36,851 nucleotides of DNA from Lachnospiraceae bacterium UBA3401 (GCA_002358575.1 DEPD01000094.1:1-36851), one strand, 5' to 3'; counted from the first letter of the stretch, positions 1-8,013 are shown. Numbers and translations: made by a program. The notes: a model not told the origin generated them from the letters alone.

Positions 1-10
1 GATGCGTCAG

Positions 11-56
11 TTATTTTTCTACAGTTCCTTAATAGATTACTCAGGACAGTTCCTTA
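11..56. repeat. Partial ends of a TIR-type repeat element
   Basis: The motif ACAGTTCCTTA occurs twice, at 21-31 and 46-56. Its exact reverse complement is at 836-846, at the left end of the complete 308-bp element. The stretch at 11-32 (TTATTTTTCTACAGTTCCTT and following) also resembles the right end of that element near 1128-1147. The window therefore seems to open inside or just after another copy of the same repeat. The element itself would lie outside the window, so its length is unknown. Confidence 0.5.
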
Positions 57-120
57 GAAAGGTAATTTTATTTTGGTATAGGGGAAGTAACTTTCCTGCC
101 CGATTATTGCCCAAATGACA

Positions 121-684
121 CTACGATTCAATACTTATTCCAGCGAAATCAATTTCAAAGTCTTCATATATTCCAGATCTTACTTTATCCGAAAAAGAAT
201 ACTGTTCAAAAGTATCATGTTCAAAATTGTAAACCATTATCAATTGTTTCATTGGATCAACTATCCAGTACTCCCTAACTCCTGCCGTCCTATATTTGAA
301 TAACTTCTTATTATAATCCATCGAACGACTGGAGGGTGAAACAATTTCTATAATCCAGTCTGGTGCGCCTTTGCACCCTTCATCTGTAAGTTTATCCTTA
401 TCACAAATTACAGAAATATCTGGTTCAAGGTAAATTTCATTATTGGCATTCAAAAATATTGCAAATGGTGCTGGAAAGACTTCACACTTTCCTTTATTAT
501 GTCTAATATAATCTTCAATAAGATAAGTAAATTCTTTTATCAACCTTTGATGATTTGTGTTAGGCGTTGCCATCATATATAATTCACCATCAATTAATTC
601 TGCTCTTTGTCCATCTGGCAAATTATAAATATCTTCAATTGTATAATAGCCTAATTGCTTTGCTATTGTTGGATTCATTATCAT
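121..684 (-). CDS. Uma2-family (DUF820) PD-(D/E)XK nuclease-like protein
   Basis: This protein of about 187 residues has the Uma2 pattern in order: a Leu/Pro-rich start (YTIEDIYNLPDGQRAELIDG), then LEPDISVI, PDWIIEIVSPSS, a Lys-rich helix (KKLFKY) and REYWIVDP. The E-PD-EIxSPS-K arrangement is the putative PD-(D/E)XK active site and looks intact. The biological role of the family is not settled; nuclease activity is inferred from the fold. The frame can be extended to a TTG at 729, but no ribosome binding site fits it. AAAGGA lies 4-5 bases before the ATG at 684, or about 10 before the ATG at 678, so I chose 684. A TATAAT-like -10 on this strand lies at 761-766. Inverted repeat-element ends flank the gene on both sides. 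It is monocistronic and points away from the ABC-F gene. Confidence 0.8.
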   Translation of the reverse strand: MIMNPTIAKQLGYYTIEDIYNLPDGQRAELIDGELYMMATPNTNHQRLIKEFTYLIEDYIRHNKGKCEVFPAPFAIFLNANNEIYLEPDISVICDKDKLTDEGCKGAPDWIIEIVSPSSRSMDYNKKLFKYRTAGVREYWIVDPMKQLIMVYNFEHDTFEQYSFSDKVRSGIYEDFEIDFAGISIES

Positions 685-837
685 TGTATCCTTTACTTGT
701 TTTATTTCATTTTTAACAGTAGTTTCCAATAAGGATTTTCCATATCCTCAAAAAACAGATATTATACCTTTCTATTTCATTATCATGTTACAACAAAATT
801 TGCTGTTATGTCAAACTTTTTGTTCCCGCGTGCAATA

Positions 838-1145
838 AGGAACTGTTCATAAAGTTATAATTCACACCCACGCCAGTTTTTAACAACTTATAAGTTATTG
901 AGGTGTGAATTACAACAGATTTTGTACACAAAATGCTAAAGAGCAAGCATTTTGGCGCATGATTCCCACTATTTTTGCGTGGGTGTGAAAAGTAACTTCA
1001 TAAATAACTCATGACAATTACTTGTATAAATGCCCATCTACGGCATCAGGAAATCTTCACATACCACGCTATGCCTGCGATTTCCTTCTTTGTAGCTGAA
1101 CATTTATACAGCGTCCTTGTCACAAGTTATTTCTAAACAGTTCCT
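838..1145. mobile_element. MITE-like structured repeat, 308 bp, terminal inverted repeats
   Basis: The perfect terminal inverted repeats are AGGAACTGTT (838-847) and AACAGTTCCT (1136-1145). Between them nothing codes, but nearly everything folds. A 13-bp perfect stem joins 861-873 to 977-989. A competing stem joins 859-868 to 902-911. A 9-bp hairpin joins 929-937 to 946-954. The right half is one long imperfect hairpin: about 997-1056 pairs with 1079-1139, including 10 bp at 1023-1032/1101-1110 and 8 bp at 1048-1055/1079-1086. No transposase is present, so it would need one in trans. No clear target-site duplication is visible. It could instead be a REP/RNA-type repeat rather than a true MITE. 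Confidence 0.65.
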
Positions 1146-1170
1146 AAGCGTCAGATAAATCTGCCATGAG

Positions 1171-1176
1171 TATAAT
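1171..1176 (+). promoter_or_regulatory. -10 box for the ABC-F gene
   Basis: A perfect TATAAT lies 26 bases before the ATG at 1203. The expected -35 position (about 1148-1153) reads GCGTCA, a poor match. That position lies directly after the right end of the MITE-like element, so the insertion may have replaced the native -35. Confidence 0.5.
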
Positions 1177-1202
1177 AGTAATAGAGAAAAAGGGTATTAT
1201 GC

Positions 1203-3038
1203 ATGAATCTTATTAATATAGAAAACATTACAAAATACTACACAGATACGCCACTTTTTGAAAATGCGTCATTTACTGTTGACGAGATGGAGAAAGTGGG
1301 AATTATTGGCATAAACGGCACGGGAAAGACCACGTTGTTAAAAATGCTGATTGGCGTGGAAACACCAGATAAGGGAAGTATCACAAGAGCGAATCATCTT
1401 GTGATTCGTTATCTACCGCAAAATCCAGACTTTCAGAAGGAAACAACAGTGTTGCAAGCGGTAATAGAGGGAAATCGTACATCTGAAAATGAATGGTCTC
1501 TTGAGAGTGATGCCAAGATAATGTTACAGCGGCTTGGTATTATGGAATACGAACAGAAAGTGGATGCGCTGTCGGGTGGTCAGCGCAAGCGCATTGCACT
1601 GGCAAATACATTGCTGTCAAAAGCGGATATTTTGGTGCTTGACGAGCCGACAAACCACTTAGATTCGTACATGGCGGATTGGCTAGAGGAGTATTTGAAA
1701 AGTTATAGGGGTGCGTTGGTGATGGTGACACATGACCGTTATTTTCTTGACAGTGTGTCCAATCGAATTGTGGAGATTGATAAGGGAAAAATTTATAGTT
1801 ACCAGACTAACTACACCGGTTTTTTGGAGCTAAAAGCACAGCGCGAGGAGATGGAACTTGCGACAGAGCGCAAAAGACAGAGTATTTTGCGCGTGGAAAT
1901 TGAGTGGATGAAACGCGGTGCACGCGCTAGAAGTACCAAGCAGAAGGCGCATATTCAGCGCTATGAGAATCTTGCAGCGCAAAAAGGACCACAACAAGAT
2001 ACGCAGTTAGAATTAAGTTCGGTTTCTACTCGCATGGGAAAGAGCACAGTAGAATTGCAGCATATTACAAAAAGTTATGATGGAAAGAGACTTATCAATG
2101 ATTTTAACTATATTTTTCTAAAAAATGATAGGATTGGATTTATTGGGGAAAATGGCTGTGGCAAAACAACTCTGATGAAAATTATCTGTGGTGTGGAGTT
2201 GCCGGACTCGGGTGAAGTTTTAACTGGACAGACGATTCAAATCGGATATTATGCACAGGAGATTCAGAATGATGCGCAGGCAGGTCTTGCTTATATGAAA
2301 CCGGATATGCGTGTCATTGACTATATTAGGAATACAGCGGAGTATGTGCGGACGGTGGACGGGTCTGTTTCGGCCTCAGTGATGTTGGATAGATTTTTGT
2401 TTCCGCCAGAAAAACAGTACGGGTTGCTCGGCAAACTTTCTGGCGGGGAGCGGCGCAGATTAAACCTTCTGCGGGTGCTGATGGAGGCGCCAAATGTGCT
2501 GATATTGGACGAGCCGACCAATGATTTGGATATACAGACCTTGACAATTCTTGAAGATTATCTGGACCATTTTGACGGCATTGTGATTGCAGTTTCACAT
2601 GACCGCTATTTTTTGGACAGGGTTGTGCGACGAATTTTTGCTTTTCAAGATGGAACAATTAGGCAGTACGAGGGCGGATTTACAGATTATCAAGTAAGAC
2701 GGCAGCAGGAGGAAAGTGCCAAGACAGAAGATGACAGAATGAAAAATACTGAAAAAAGAACTGCTGTAAGTCGAAAGACAATAAAAAATCGCCAGGACAA
2801 GTTGAAATTTACCTATAAAGAGCAAGAAGAGTATGAGATGATAGAGGAGGAAATTACATCACTGGAAGAAAAATTGCAGAAATTAGAGGCGGAAATGATA
2901 GAAAATGGCTATGATTTTGTGAGGCTAAATGAGTTGACAATCGAAAAGGAGTCTACAGAACAGCTTCTTGAGGAGAAGATGGAACGTTGGATGTATCTAC
3001 AAGATTTAGCGGAGAAGATTGCGCAGCAAAACAGATAA
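1203..3038 (+). CDS. ABC-F family ATPase (Uup/YfmR-like)
   Basis: This 611-residue soluble protein has two ATPase domains and no membrane segments, which is the mark of ABC-F translation factors. Domain 1 has Walker A GINGTGKTT near residue 36, LSGGQRKR and LVLDEPTNHLD. Domain 2 has GENGCGKTT, LSGGERRR and LILDEPTNDLD. The interdomain linker (P-site tRNA interaction motif) holds the Arg/Lys-rich EWMKRGARARSTKQKA, and the last ~90 residues form a charged coiled coil; both features fit the Uup/YfmR branch. ABC-F proteins act on ribosomes, either rescuing stalled synthesis or displacing antibiotics. Which applies here cannot be read from sequence. AAAGGG before the ATG is the ribosome binding site. 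The gene lies upstream of a MarR-controlled exporter, which fits a stress/antibiotic role, but structured repeats on both sides suggest separate transcription. Confidence 0.93.
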   Translation: MNLINIENITKYYTDTPLFENASFTVDEMEKVGIIGINGTGKTTLLKMLIGVETPDKGSITRANHLVIRYLPQNPDFQKETTVLQAVIEGNRTSENEWSLESDAKIMLQRLGIMEYEQKVDALSGGQRKRIALANTLLSKADILVLDEPTNHLDSYMADWLEEYLKSYRGALVMVTHDRYFLDSVSNRIVEIDKGKIYSYQTNYTGFLELKAQREEMELATERKRQSILRVEIEWMKRGARARSTKQKAHIQRYENLAAQKGPQQDTQLELSSVSTRMGKSTVELQHITKSYDGKRLINDFNYIFLKNDRIGFIGENGCGKTTLMKIICGVELPDSGEVLTGQTIQIGYYAQEIQNDAQAGLAYMKPDMRVIDYIRNTAEYVRTVDGSVSASVMLDRFLFPPEKQYGLLGKLSGGERRRLNLLRVLMEAPNVLILDEPTNDLDIQTLTILEDYLDHFDGIVIAVSHDRYFLDRVVRRIFAFQDGTIRQYEGGFTDYQVRRQQEESAKTEDDRMKNTEKRTAVSRKTIKNRQDKLKFTYKEQEEYEMIEEEITSLEEKLQKLEAEMIENGYDFVRLNELTIEKESTEQLLEEKMERWMYLQDLAEKIAQQNR

Positions 3039-3043
3039 GAAAA

Positions 3044-3084
3044 TTTCAACTGTGCGATTGCAATTCGATAGCGTATAGTTGAAA
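3044..3084 (+). terminator. Possible terminator hairpin after the ABC-F gene
   Basis: An inverted repeat begins TTTCAACT (3044-3051) and ends AGTTGAAA (3077-3084), extendable to about 13 pairs with G-U wobbles. It starts 5 bases after the stop codon. No strong T run follows on this strand, so termination is uncertain. Confidence 0.35.
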
Positions 3085-3089
3085 AAATA

Positions 3090-3232
3090 GTTACTATTCA
3101 TGGTTCAGGAATGCGCTGAACTGCGCATTCCTGAACCATGATTCGAGAGTGAGGGGCGATTTTTGCGAAGCAAAATTTTGTATATTGCCCCGAATTGTTA
3201 CTATGAGCGGCTTTTAGGCCATGAATAGTAAC
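3090..3232. repeat. Nested palindromic intergenic repeat, about 143 bp
   Basis: The outer arms are a perfect 14-bp inverted repeat: GTTACTATTCATGG (3090-3103) and its complement at 3219-3232. Inside lies a perfect 18-bp hairpin (3099-3116 with 3123-3140, six-base loop). A smaller hairpin follows, closed by GGGGC/GCCCC (3153-3157 with 3187-3191) around a GCGAAGC-type tip. Then comes a third GTTACTAT copy at 3197-3204 that can also pair with 3225-3232. The region is non-coding. It is unrelated in sequence to the element at 838-1145, so it is a second repeat family, REP- or MITE-like. Confidence 0.7.
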
Positions 3233-3270
3233 GAAAAATGTGAAAAAAGTATGAAGATAATAAAAAGGTA

Positions 3271-3299
3271 TTGACTTATTTTTTTATGTGGAATAATAT
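3271..3299 (+). promoter_or_regulatory. Sigma-A promoter of the marR-exporter operon
   Basis: TTGACT (3271-3276) and TAATAT (3294-3299) are separated by 17 bases. This is a near-consensus promoter located 77 bases before the marR start. Confidence 0.75.
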
Positions 3300-3316
3300 G
3301 TTAGTGCACGAACAGT

Positions 3317-3334
3317 TTGATTGCGAACAATTAA
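3317..3334. promoter_or_regulatory. Candidate MarR operator
   Basis: An imperfect 18-bp palindrome (core ATTG-CGAA-CAAT at 3320-3331, flanked by TT and AA) lies just downstream of the -10 box. MarR-type repressors usually bind such sites over their own promoters. A related weaker palindrome, GCAGATTTAATTTGC, is at 3854-3868 before the exporter. Binding is inferred, not shown. Confidence 0.35.
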
Positions 3335-3375
3335 TATTTAGAGATTGAAAGCAACAGAAATGAGGTGAATGTTGT

Positions 3376-3843
3376 ATGGATGAGTTTGATAATTGTTGTG
3401 ATGATGTGTCTGAAAAGTATAAGCTCGGGAACATTATCAGGGAGCTGCATGGTGCATTTGGTAAGAAATTTATGATGTGCGGCATGGCGGCGGGACTTGA
3501 TGAGGTAACATTGATGCACGGTTGGATTATGGGTTATCTTCATCATAATCAAGAAAGAGCGATCTATCAAAAGACAATCGAGTCTGATTTCAATATCAGG
3601 CGTTCCACAGTGACAACAATATTACAGCTTATGGAAAAGAAAGGCTACATTAGGCGGTCGGCGGTGGAGGGCGATGCCAGACTCAAGCAGATATCACTCA
3701 CAGAACAGGGAATGGAGACTGCTATTAGAGCGAAGGCGATGATTGACGGTATGGAGAGCAGTATTCTGGAAGGAATCGCGTCAGATAAATTAGAAATTTT
3801 CTATGAGGTAGCACAAAAGCTCATAACCAATATGGAACAATAA
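3376..3843 (+). CDS. MarR-family transcriptional regulator
   Basis: This 155-residue protein has the MarR winged helix-turn-helix. The recognition helix region is around RRSTVTTILQLMEKKGYI, followed by the wing (VEGDARLKQISLTEQG). Long N- and C-terminal helices would form the dimer interface. Its length is typical of the family. GAGGTG, 9 bases upstream of the ATG, is the ribosome binding site. It lies 94 bases before an ABC exporter pair on the same strand, which is the usual arrangement for a repressor released by the exporter's substrate. Two cysteines at positions 8-9 and more near residues 35 could be redox-sensing, but this is a guess. The ligand is unknown. Confidence 0.88.
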   Translation: MDEFDNCCDDVSEKYKLGNIIRELHGAFGKKFMMCGMAAGLDEVTLMHGWIMGYLHHNQERAIYQKTIESDFNIRRSTVTTILQLMEKKGYIRRSAVEGDARLKQISLTEQGMETAIRAKAMIDGMESSILEGIASDKLEIFYEVAQKLITNMEQ

Positions 3844-3894
3844 TTCGACAAATGCAGATTTAATTTGCGTTAACAATAATATAAAATTGCAATC

Positions 3895-3916
3895 TGTATT
3901 TTTCTACAATTCCTTA
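3895..3916 (+). repeat. Solo repeat-end-like sequence before the exporter
   Basis: The sequence TATTTTTCTACAATTCCTTA closely matches the repeat end at 11-32, with ACAATTCC in place of ACAGTTCC. It may be an old remnant of the same element family, or chance similarity in AT-rich DNA. Confidence 0.3.
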
Positions 3917-3937
3917 GGAATGAATGGAGGTTTAGTT

Positions 3938-5686
3938 ATGCTAAAAGTATTAGGCGCACAAATTAAGGAGTTTAAAAAGGATTCCATACTTACGCCTGTC
4001 TTCATGATTTTAGAGGTAATCATGGAAATGATTATTCCGCTGCTGATGGCATCTATTATTGACGAGGGTGTCAATAACGGAAATCTGAACCACATCTATA
4101 AGATTGGTGGTCTGATGATTGTGGTGGCATTAATTGGATTGTGGGCAGGACTGATGGGGGCAAAGTATGGTGCAAGAGCATCGACAGGTTTTGCGAGAAA
4201 TCTTAGAAAGGCAATGTTTGAGAATATTCAGACATACTCGTTTTCAAATATTGACAAGTATTCTACATCAAGCCTGATAACACGTCTCACGACAGATGTG
4301 ACAAATTTGCAGAACGCATTTCAGATGATATTGCGCATGGCAATGCGTGCGCCGGCGTCCATGATTATTGCGATGGTGATGGCGTTCTCTATTAACGCAC
4401 GACTTGCCAGCATTTATCTTATCGCGGTGCTGTTTCTTGCAGTTTGTCTTGCATTTATTATGCCGCGGGCGAACAAGTATTTCCGACAAGTATTTGAAAA
4501 GTATGATGATTTGAATGCCAGTGTGCAGGAAAATGTGTCCGCGATACGCGTGGTGAAGGCATATGTGCGTGAGGATTACGAAAAAGATAAGTTCGCAAAG
4601 GCGAACCAGAACATTTATAACATGTTTTTGAAAGCAGAGAAACTTGTCGTCATCAATATGCCATTGATGCAAGTGACTGTATATAGCTGTATTCTGTTGA
4701 TTTCATGGCTGGGTGCCAAGACAATTGTTGCAGGAAATCTCACAACAGGCGAGATGATGAGTCTTTTGGCGTACTGTATGAATATTTTGATGAGTTTAAT
4801 GATGGTTTCTATGATTTTCGTTATGCTCTCAATGAGTTATGCCAGTGCAAAGCGTATTTCAGAGGTTTTGACAGAGCAGACAGATTTGCAGAATCCTGAG
4901 AAACCAGTGACAAATGTAAAAGATGGCAGTATTGTATTTCAGGATGTATCCTTTGCATACAACAAGGACAGCAAGGCAATTTTAAATCATATTAATCTGG
5001 AAATTAAGTCAGGCGAAACCATTGGCATTATCGGTGGCACAGGCAGTGCGAAATCAAGTCTTGTCAACTTAATTAGCCGTCTCTATGATGTCACGTCTGG
5101 AACGCTTTTGGTAGGTGGTCTTGATGTGCGCAAATATGATATGGAATCGCTTAGAAATCAAGTTGCAGTTGTATTACAGAAAAATGTATTGTTTAGTGGT
5201 ACAATTCTTGAAAACTTGCGCTGGGGTGATAAGAATGCTTCGGAAGAGGAATGCGTTCGAGCGTGCAAACTTGCCTGCGCAGACGAATTTATTCAAAAGA
5301 TGCCTGAGAAATATAATACGTTTATTGAGCAAGGTGGTACAAATGTGTCTGGTGGGCAGAAGCAGCGACTTTGTATTGCGCGGGCGCTGCTCAAAAAACC
5401 ACGCATTTTGATATTGGACGATAGTACCAGTGCAGTGGACACGGCTACAGATGCCAAGATACGCAAGGCATTTGCGGAGGAGATACCAGACACGACAAAA
5501 TTGATTATTGCACAGAGAGTAAGCAGTGTACAAAATGCAGACCGCATTATTGTGATGGATAATGGTAATGTGACTGCATTTGGCACACATGAGGAGCTAT
5601 TGAAAACCAGTCCGATTTACCGTGAGGTATTTGAATCGCAGACAGGCGGAAATGCGGACTTTGACCAGAATGGAGGTGACAACTAA
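3938..5686 (+). CDS. ABC exporter, heterodimer subunit with degenerate ATP site
   Basis: This 582-residue half-transporter has an N-terminal six-helix membrane domain (about residues 15-300) and an ATPase domain. Walker A is GGTGSAKSS (near 366) and the signature is VSGGQKQR. The residue after Walker B is Asp495 (LILDDSTSAVD) instead of the catalytic Glu, and the H-loop His is replaced by Gln526 (IIAQRVSS). Both changes mark the non-hydrolysing site of heterodimeric exporters of the TM287/288 and BmrCD type. The longer frame back to a TTG at 3887 has no ribosome binding site, whereas GGAGG sits 7 bases before the ATG at 3938. The stop overlaps the next start by one base, so the two subunits are translationally coupled. 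The substrate is unknown; drug or lipid export is likely given the MarR neighbour. Confidence 0.92.
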   Translation: MLKVLGAQIKEFKKDSILTPVFMILEVIMEMIIPLLMASIIDEGVNNGNLNHIYKIGGLMIVVALIGLWAGLMGAKYGARASTGFARNLRKAMFENIQTYSFSNIDKYSTSSLITRLTTDVTNLQNAFQMILRMAMRAPASMIIAMVMAFSINARLASIYLIAVLFLAVCLAFIMPRANKYFRQVFEKYDDLNASVQENVSAIRVVKAYVREDYEKDKFAKANQNIYNMFLKAEKLVVINMPLMQVTVYSCILLISWLGAKTIVAGNLTTGEMMSLLAYCMNILMSLMMVSMIFVMLSMSYASAKRISEVLTEQTDLQNPEKPVTNVKDGSIVFQDVSFAYNKDSKAILNHINLEIKSGETIGIIGGTGSAKSSLVNLISRLYDVTSGTLLVGGLDVRKYDMESLRNQVAVVLQKNVLFSGTILENLRWGDKNASEEECVRACKLACADEFIQKMPEKYNTFIEQGGTNVSGGQKQRLCIARALLKKPRILILDDSTSAVDTATDAKIRKAFAEEIPDTTKLIIAQRVSSVQNADRIIVMDNGNVTAFGTHEELLKTSPIYREVFESQTGGNADFDQNGGDN

Positions 5687-7599
5687 TGCCAGGACCAGGA
5701 CATCCAATGAGAGGACCAAGAGGAGCTAAACCAAAGATTGAAAATCCAGGTAAGCTTTTTCAAAGACTTATGGGGTATGTACTCAAAAAATATACGCCAC
5801 ATATCATTATTGTTGTCATATGTATTTTTGTCGGTGTATTTGCAAATATTCAAGGAACATTGTTTACACAGACGCTGATTGATGAGTATATTATGCCGCT
5901 TCTAGGAATGGATAATCCAGATTTTTCTGGACTTGCGCAAGCAATTTTTCGGGTGGCATGTTTCTATGCAGTAGGCGTACTATCTTCTTATTTGTATAAT
6001 AGAATTATGATTAATGTCAGTCAGGGCACAATGCGGGGAATCCGTACTGATATGTTTAACAAGATGGAATCGCTTCCTATCAAATATTTTGATACGCACC
6101 CGCACGGAGATATTATGTCAAGGTACACAAATGATATCGATACTCTTAGACAGATGATTAGCCAAAGTATGCCACAGTGTCTTAACAGTGCTATCACGAT
6201 TGTCAGTGTTTTTATCAGTATGATTATTTTGAGCGTGCCACTGACTATCGCAACATTGATTATGGTGTCGCTAATGCTGTTTGTCACAAAGAAGGCAACT
6301 GGACTTTCTGGTAGATACTTTGTGGCGCAGCAGAAGGCGATTGGCTCCGTAAATGGATTTGTTGAGGAGATGATGGAGGGGCAGAAGGTTGTGAAGGTAT
6401 TCTGCCATGAGGAAGAGAGTATGGCACGTTTTAACGAGCTGAACGAGGAATTGTTTGAAAGCTCTTACAATGCGAATCAGTTTGCAAATATGCTTGGTCC
6501 AATCAATGCACAGCTTGGAAATCTAAGTTATGTAGTGTGCGCGATTGTCGGCGGTGTATTGGCGCTTGGAAATATTGGCGGTCTCACACTCGGCGGACTT
6601 GCAAGTTTTCTTACTTTCAACAAGAGCTTTAACATGCCAATTAACCAAGTAAGCCAGCAGTTTAACTCAATTGTGATGGCACTTGCCGGCGCTGACCGTA
6701 TCTTTAAGATGCTGGACGAAGAACCAGAGGCAGACAACGGATATGTTATGCTGGTTAATGCTGAGGAAATCAATGGTGAGATTCGAGAGACGACAAAGCA
6801 TACTGGCATGTGGGCATGGAAACATTATCACAAGGACAGCGACACAACTACTTATCAGCGACTTGAGGGCGCTGTCGTCTTCGATGATGTGGATTTTGGA
6901 TATACAGATGACAAGATTGTATTGCATAATATCAAGATGTTTGCGGAGCCAGGACAGAAGATTGCTTTTGTCGGTTCTACAGGTGCAGGCAAGACGACGA
7001 TCACAAATCTTATCAACCGGTTTTATGATATTCAAGATGGAAAAATTCGATATGATGCAATTAATATCAACAAGATAAAGAAGGCAGATTTACGTCGTTC
7101 ACTCGGTATCGTGCTGCAGGATACACATTTGTTTACGGCTACAGTGATGGAAAATATTCGCTATGGCAAATTGGACGCCACGGACGAGGAGGTTATTGCA
7201 GCGGCAAAACTTGCCAATGCGCACGAGTTTATTGAGAAACTACCAGATGGATACAATACATTGCTGACAGGCGATGGTGCGAATTTAAGCCAAGGACAGA
7301 GACAGTTGCTTGCGATTGCGCGTGCGGCAATTGCAGACCCGCCAGTGCTGATTCTTGATGAGGCAACTAGCTCAATTGACACGCGCACAGAGAAGATTGT
7401 GCAGGATGGTATGGATAAGCTGATGAAAGGAAGAACAACGTTTGTGATTGCCCATAGGCTCTCCACAGTCAAAAATAGTGACTGTATTATGGTACTCGAA
7501 CAGGGTAGAATTATTGAGCGCGGCACACATGACGAGTTGATTGAGGCAAAAGGTAAGTATTATCAACTTTACACAGGAAATGCAATTGCGGCGAATTAA
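5686..7599 (+). CDS. ABC exporter, heterodimer subunit with catalytic ATP site
   Basis: This 637-residue partner of the upstream subunit begins with a Pro/Gly-rich cytosolic tail (about residues 1-25). A six-helix membrane domain containing the family motif YFDTHPHGDIMSRYTNDIDT follows, then the ATPase domain. Walker A is GSTGAGKTT, Walker B carries Glu559 (LILDEATSSID), and the H-loop has His590 (IAHRLS). The signature is LSQGQ rather than LSGGQ. In the dimer it would pair with the degenerate Walker site of the partner, as known for asymmetric exporters. An insert of about 40 residues before the ATPase domain (near 360-400) links the two domains. GGAGGTGA in the end of the previous gene is the ribosome binding site. 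A hairpin at 7604-7641 closes the operon. Confidence 0.93.
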   Translation: MPGPGHPMRGPRGAKPKIENPGKLFQRLMGYVLKKYTPHIIIVVICIFVGVFANIQGTLFTQTLIDEYIMPLLGMDNPDFSGLAQAIFRVACFYAVGVLSSYLYNRIMINVSQGTMRGIRTDMFNKMESLPIKYFDTHPHGDIMSRYTNDIDTLRQMISQSMPQCLNSAITIVSVFISMIILSVPLTIATLIMVSLMLFVTKKATGLSGRYFVAQQKAIGSVNGFVEEMMEGQKVVKVFCHEEESMARFNELNEELFESSYNANQFANMLGPINAQLGNLSYVVCAIVGGVLALGNIGGLTLGGLASFLTFNKSFNMPINQVSQQFNSIVMALAGADRIFKMLDEEPEADNGYVMLVNAEEINGEIRETTKHTGMWAWKHYHKDSDTTTYQRLEGAVVFDDVDFGYTDDKIVLHNIKMFAEPGQKIAFVGSTGAGKTTITNLINRFYDIQDGKIRYDAININKIKKADLRRSLGIVLQDTHLFTATVMENIRYGKLDATDEEVIAAAKLANAHEFIEKLPDGYNTLLTGDGANLSQGQRQLLAIARAAIADPPVLILDEATSSIDTRTEKIVQDGMDKLMKGRTTFVIAHRLSTVKNSDCIMVLEQGRIIERGTHDELIEAKGKYYQLYTGNAIAAN

Positions 7600-7603
7600 T
7601 ATA

Positions 7604-7641
7604 AATGCGGGAGGCTGTAGAATATGGCAGCTTTCCGCATT
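7604..7641 (+). terminator. Terminator hairpin after the exporter operon
   Basis: A 14-bp stem (AATGCGGGAGGCTG at 7604-7617 with 7628-7641, two wobble pairs) starts five bases after the exporter stop. An AT-rich stretch with several Ts follows. The GGAGG of the possible small gene at 7624 lies inside the left arm. Confidence 0.55.
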
Positions 7642-7773
7642 ATTATAGATTTTACGCCAGAGACAAGAGATCCAGCCCGGGTATCAGGCTCATGGTATGT
7701 GTACTGCTTGTTTTTATCGGGAATGGAAGAAGGAAGAGATCTTTTGCATCTTATCAATATCATCAGGGGTTGA
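7624..7773 (+). CDS. Possible 49-residue small protein
   Basis: An ATG at 7624 follows GGAGG with a 9-base gap and opens a 49-residue frame (starts MAAFRIIIDF, ends LLHLINIIRG). The protein is not recognised. Points against it are that its start lies in the terminator hairpin and that its last 60 bases overlap the opposite-strand gene ending at 7714. Points for it are the good ribosome binding site and a non-random-looking composition (an acidic/hydrophobic helix at the end). It may be a real small gene or a chance frame. Confidence 0.3.
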   Translation: MAAFRIIIDFTPETRDPARVSGSWYVYCLFLSGMEEGRDLLHLINIIRG

Positions 7774-8013
7774 GTGTTTTTTCAGAACAGAGAAAATAAG
7801 TTCAACTTCTTCTGGATGAAAAGAAATGTTATTGTCCTTGCTCAGTTTGTTTAGTGATAACAGAAATGCCATCATTTTTTTCTGTGTTTCTGCTTGATTG
7901 CCGCCATTATTAATTGCGGCGCCTTGCACAAACATTTTATTAAGAAAATCAAGTTTTGCCTGGTCTATCTTTTGCAGTTCTGGGTCGTTCATCCATTTAT
8001 TATTTGGCTCCAT
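7714..8013 (-). CDS. Conserved-looking hypothetical protein, 99 residues
   Basis: I do not recognise a family. The protein is hydrophilic and helical with many Asn, Lys, Gln and Met residues, and has no signal peptide or membrane segment. Its ribosome binding site GGAGGAA lies inside the end of the upstream gene, 8 bases before the ATG at 8013. An ATG at 8019 would sit only 2 bases from that site, so 8013 is preferred. The 14-base overlap with the preceding gene implies coupled translation and probably a shared function. It is convergent with the exporter operon. Confidence 0.7.
   Translation of the reverse strand: MEPNNKWMNDPELQKIDQAKLDFLNKMFVQGAAINNGGNQAETQKKMMAFLLSLNKLSKDNNISFHPEEVELIFSVLKKHSTPDDIDKMQKISSFFHSR

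Noticed and set aside
115..303. Plus-strand frame of 62 codons
   Set aside because: It is antisense to the Uma2 gene, has no ribosome binding site, and its protein has no recognisable features.
5031..5060. Walker A GGTGSAKSS as a sign of a broken gene
   Set aside because: The change fits the known degenerate subunit of heterodimeric exporters; the frame and other motifs are intact.
7605..7799. Plus-strand frame of 64 codons after the exporter
   Set aside because: The start lies in the terminator hairpin without a ribosome binding site in front. The frame at 7624 has the better start signal.
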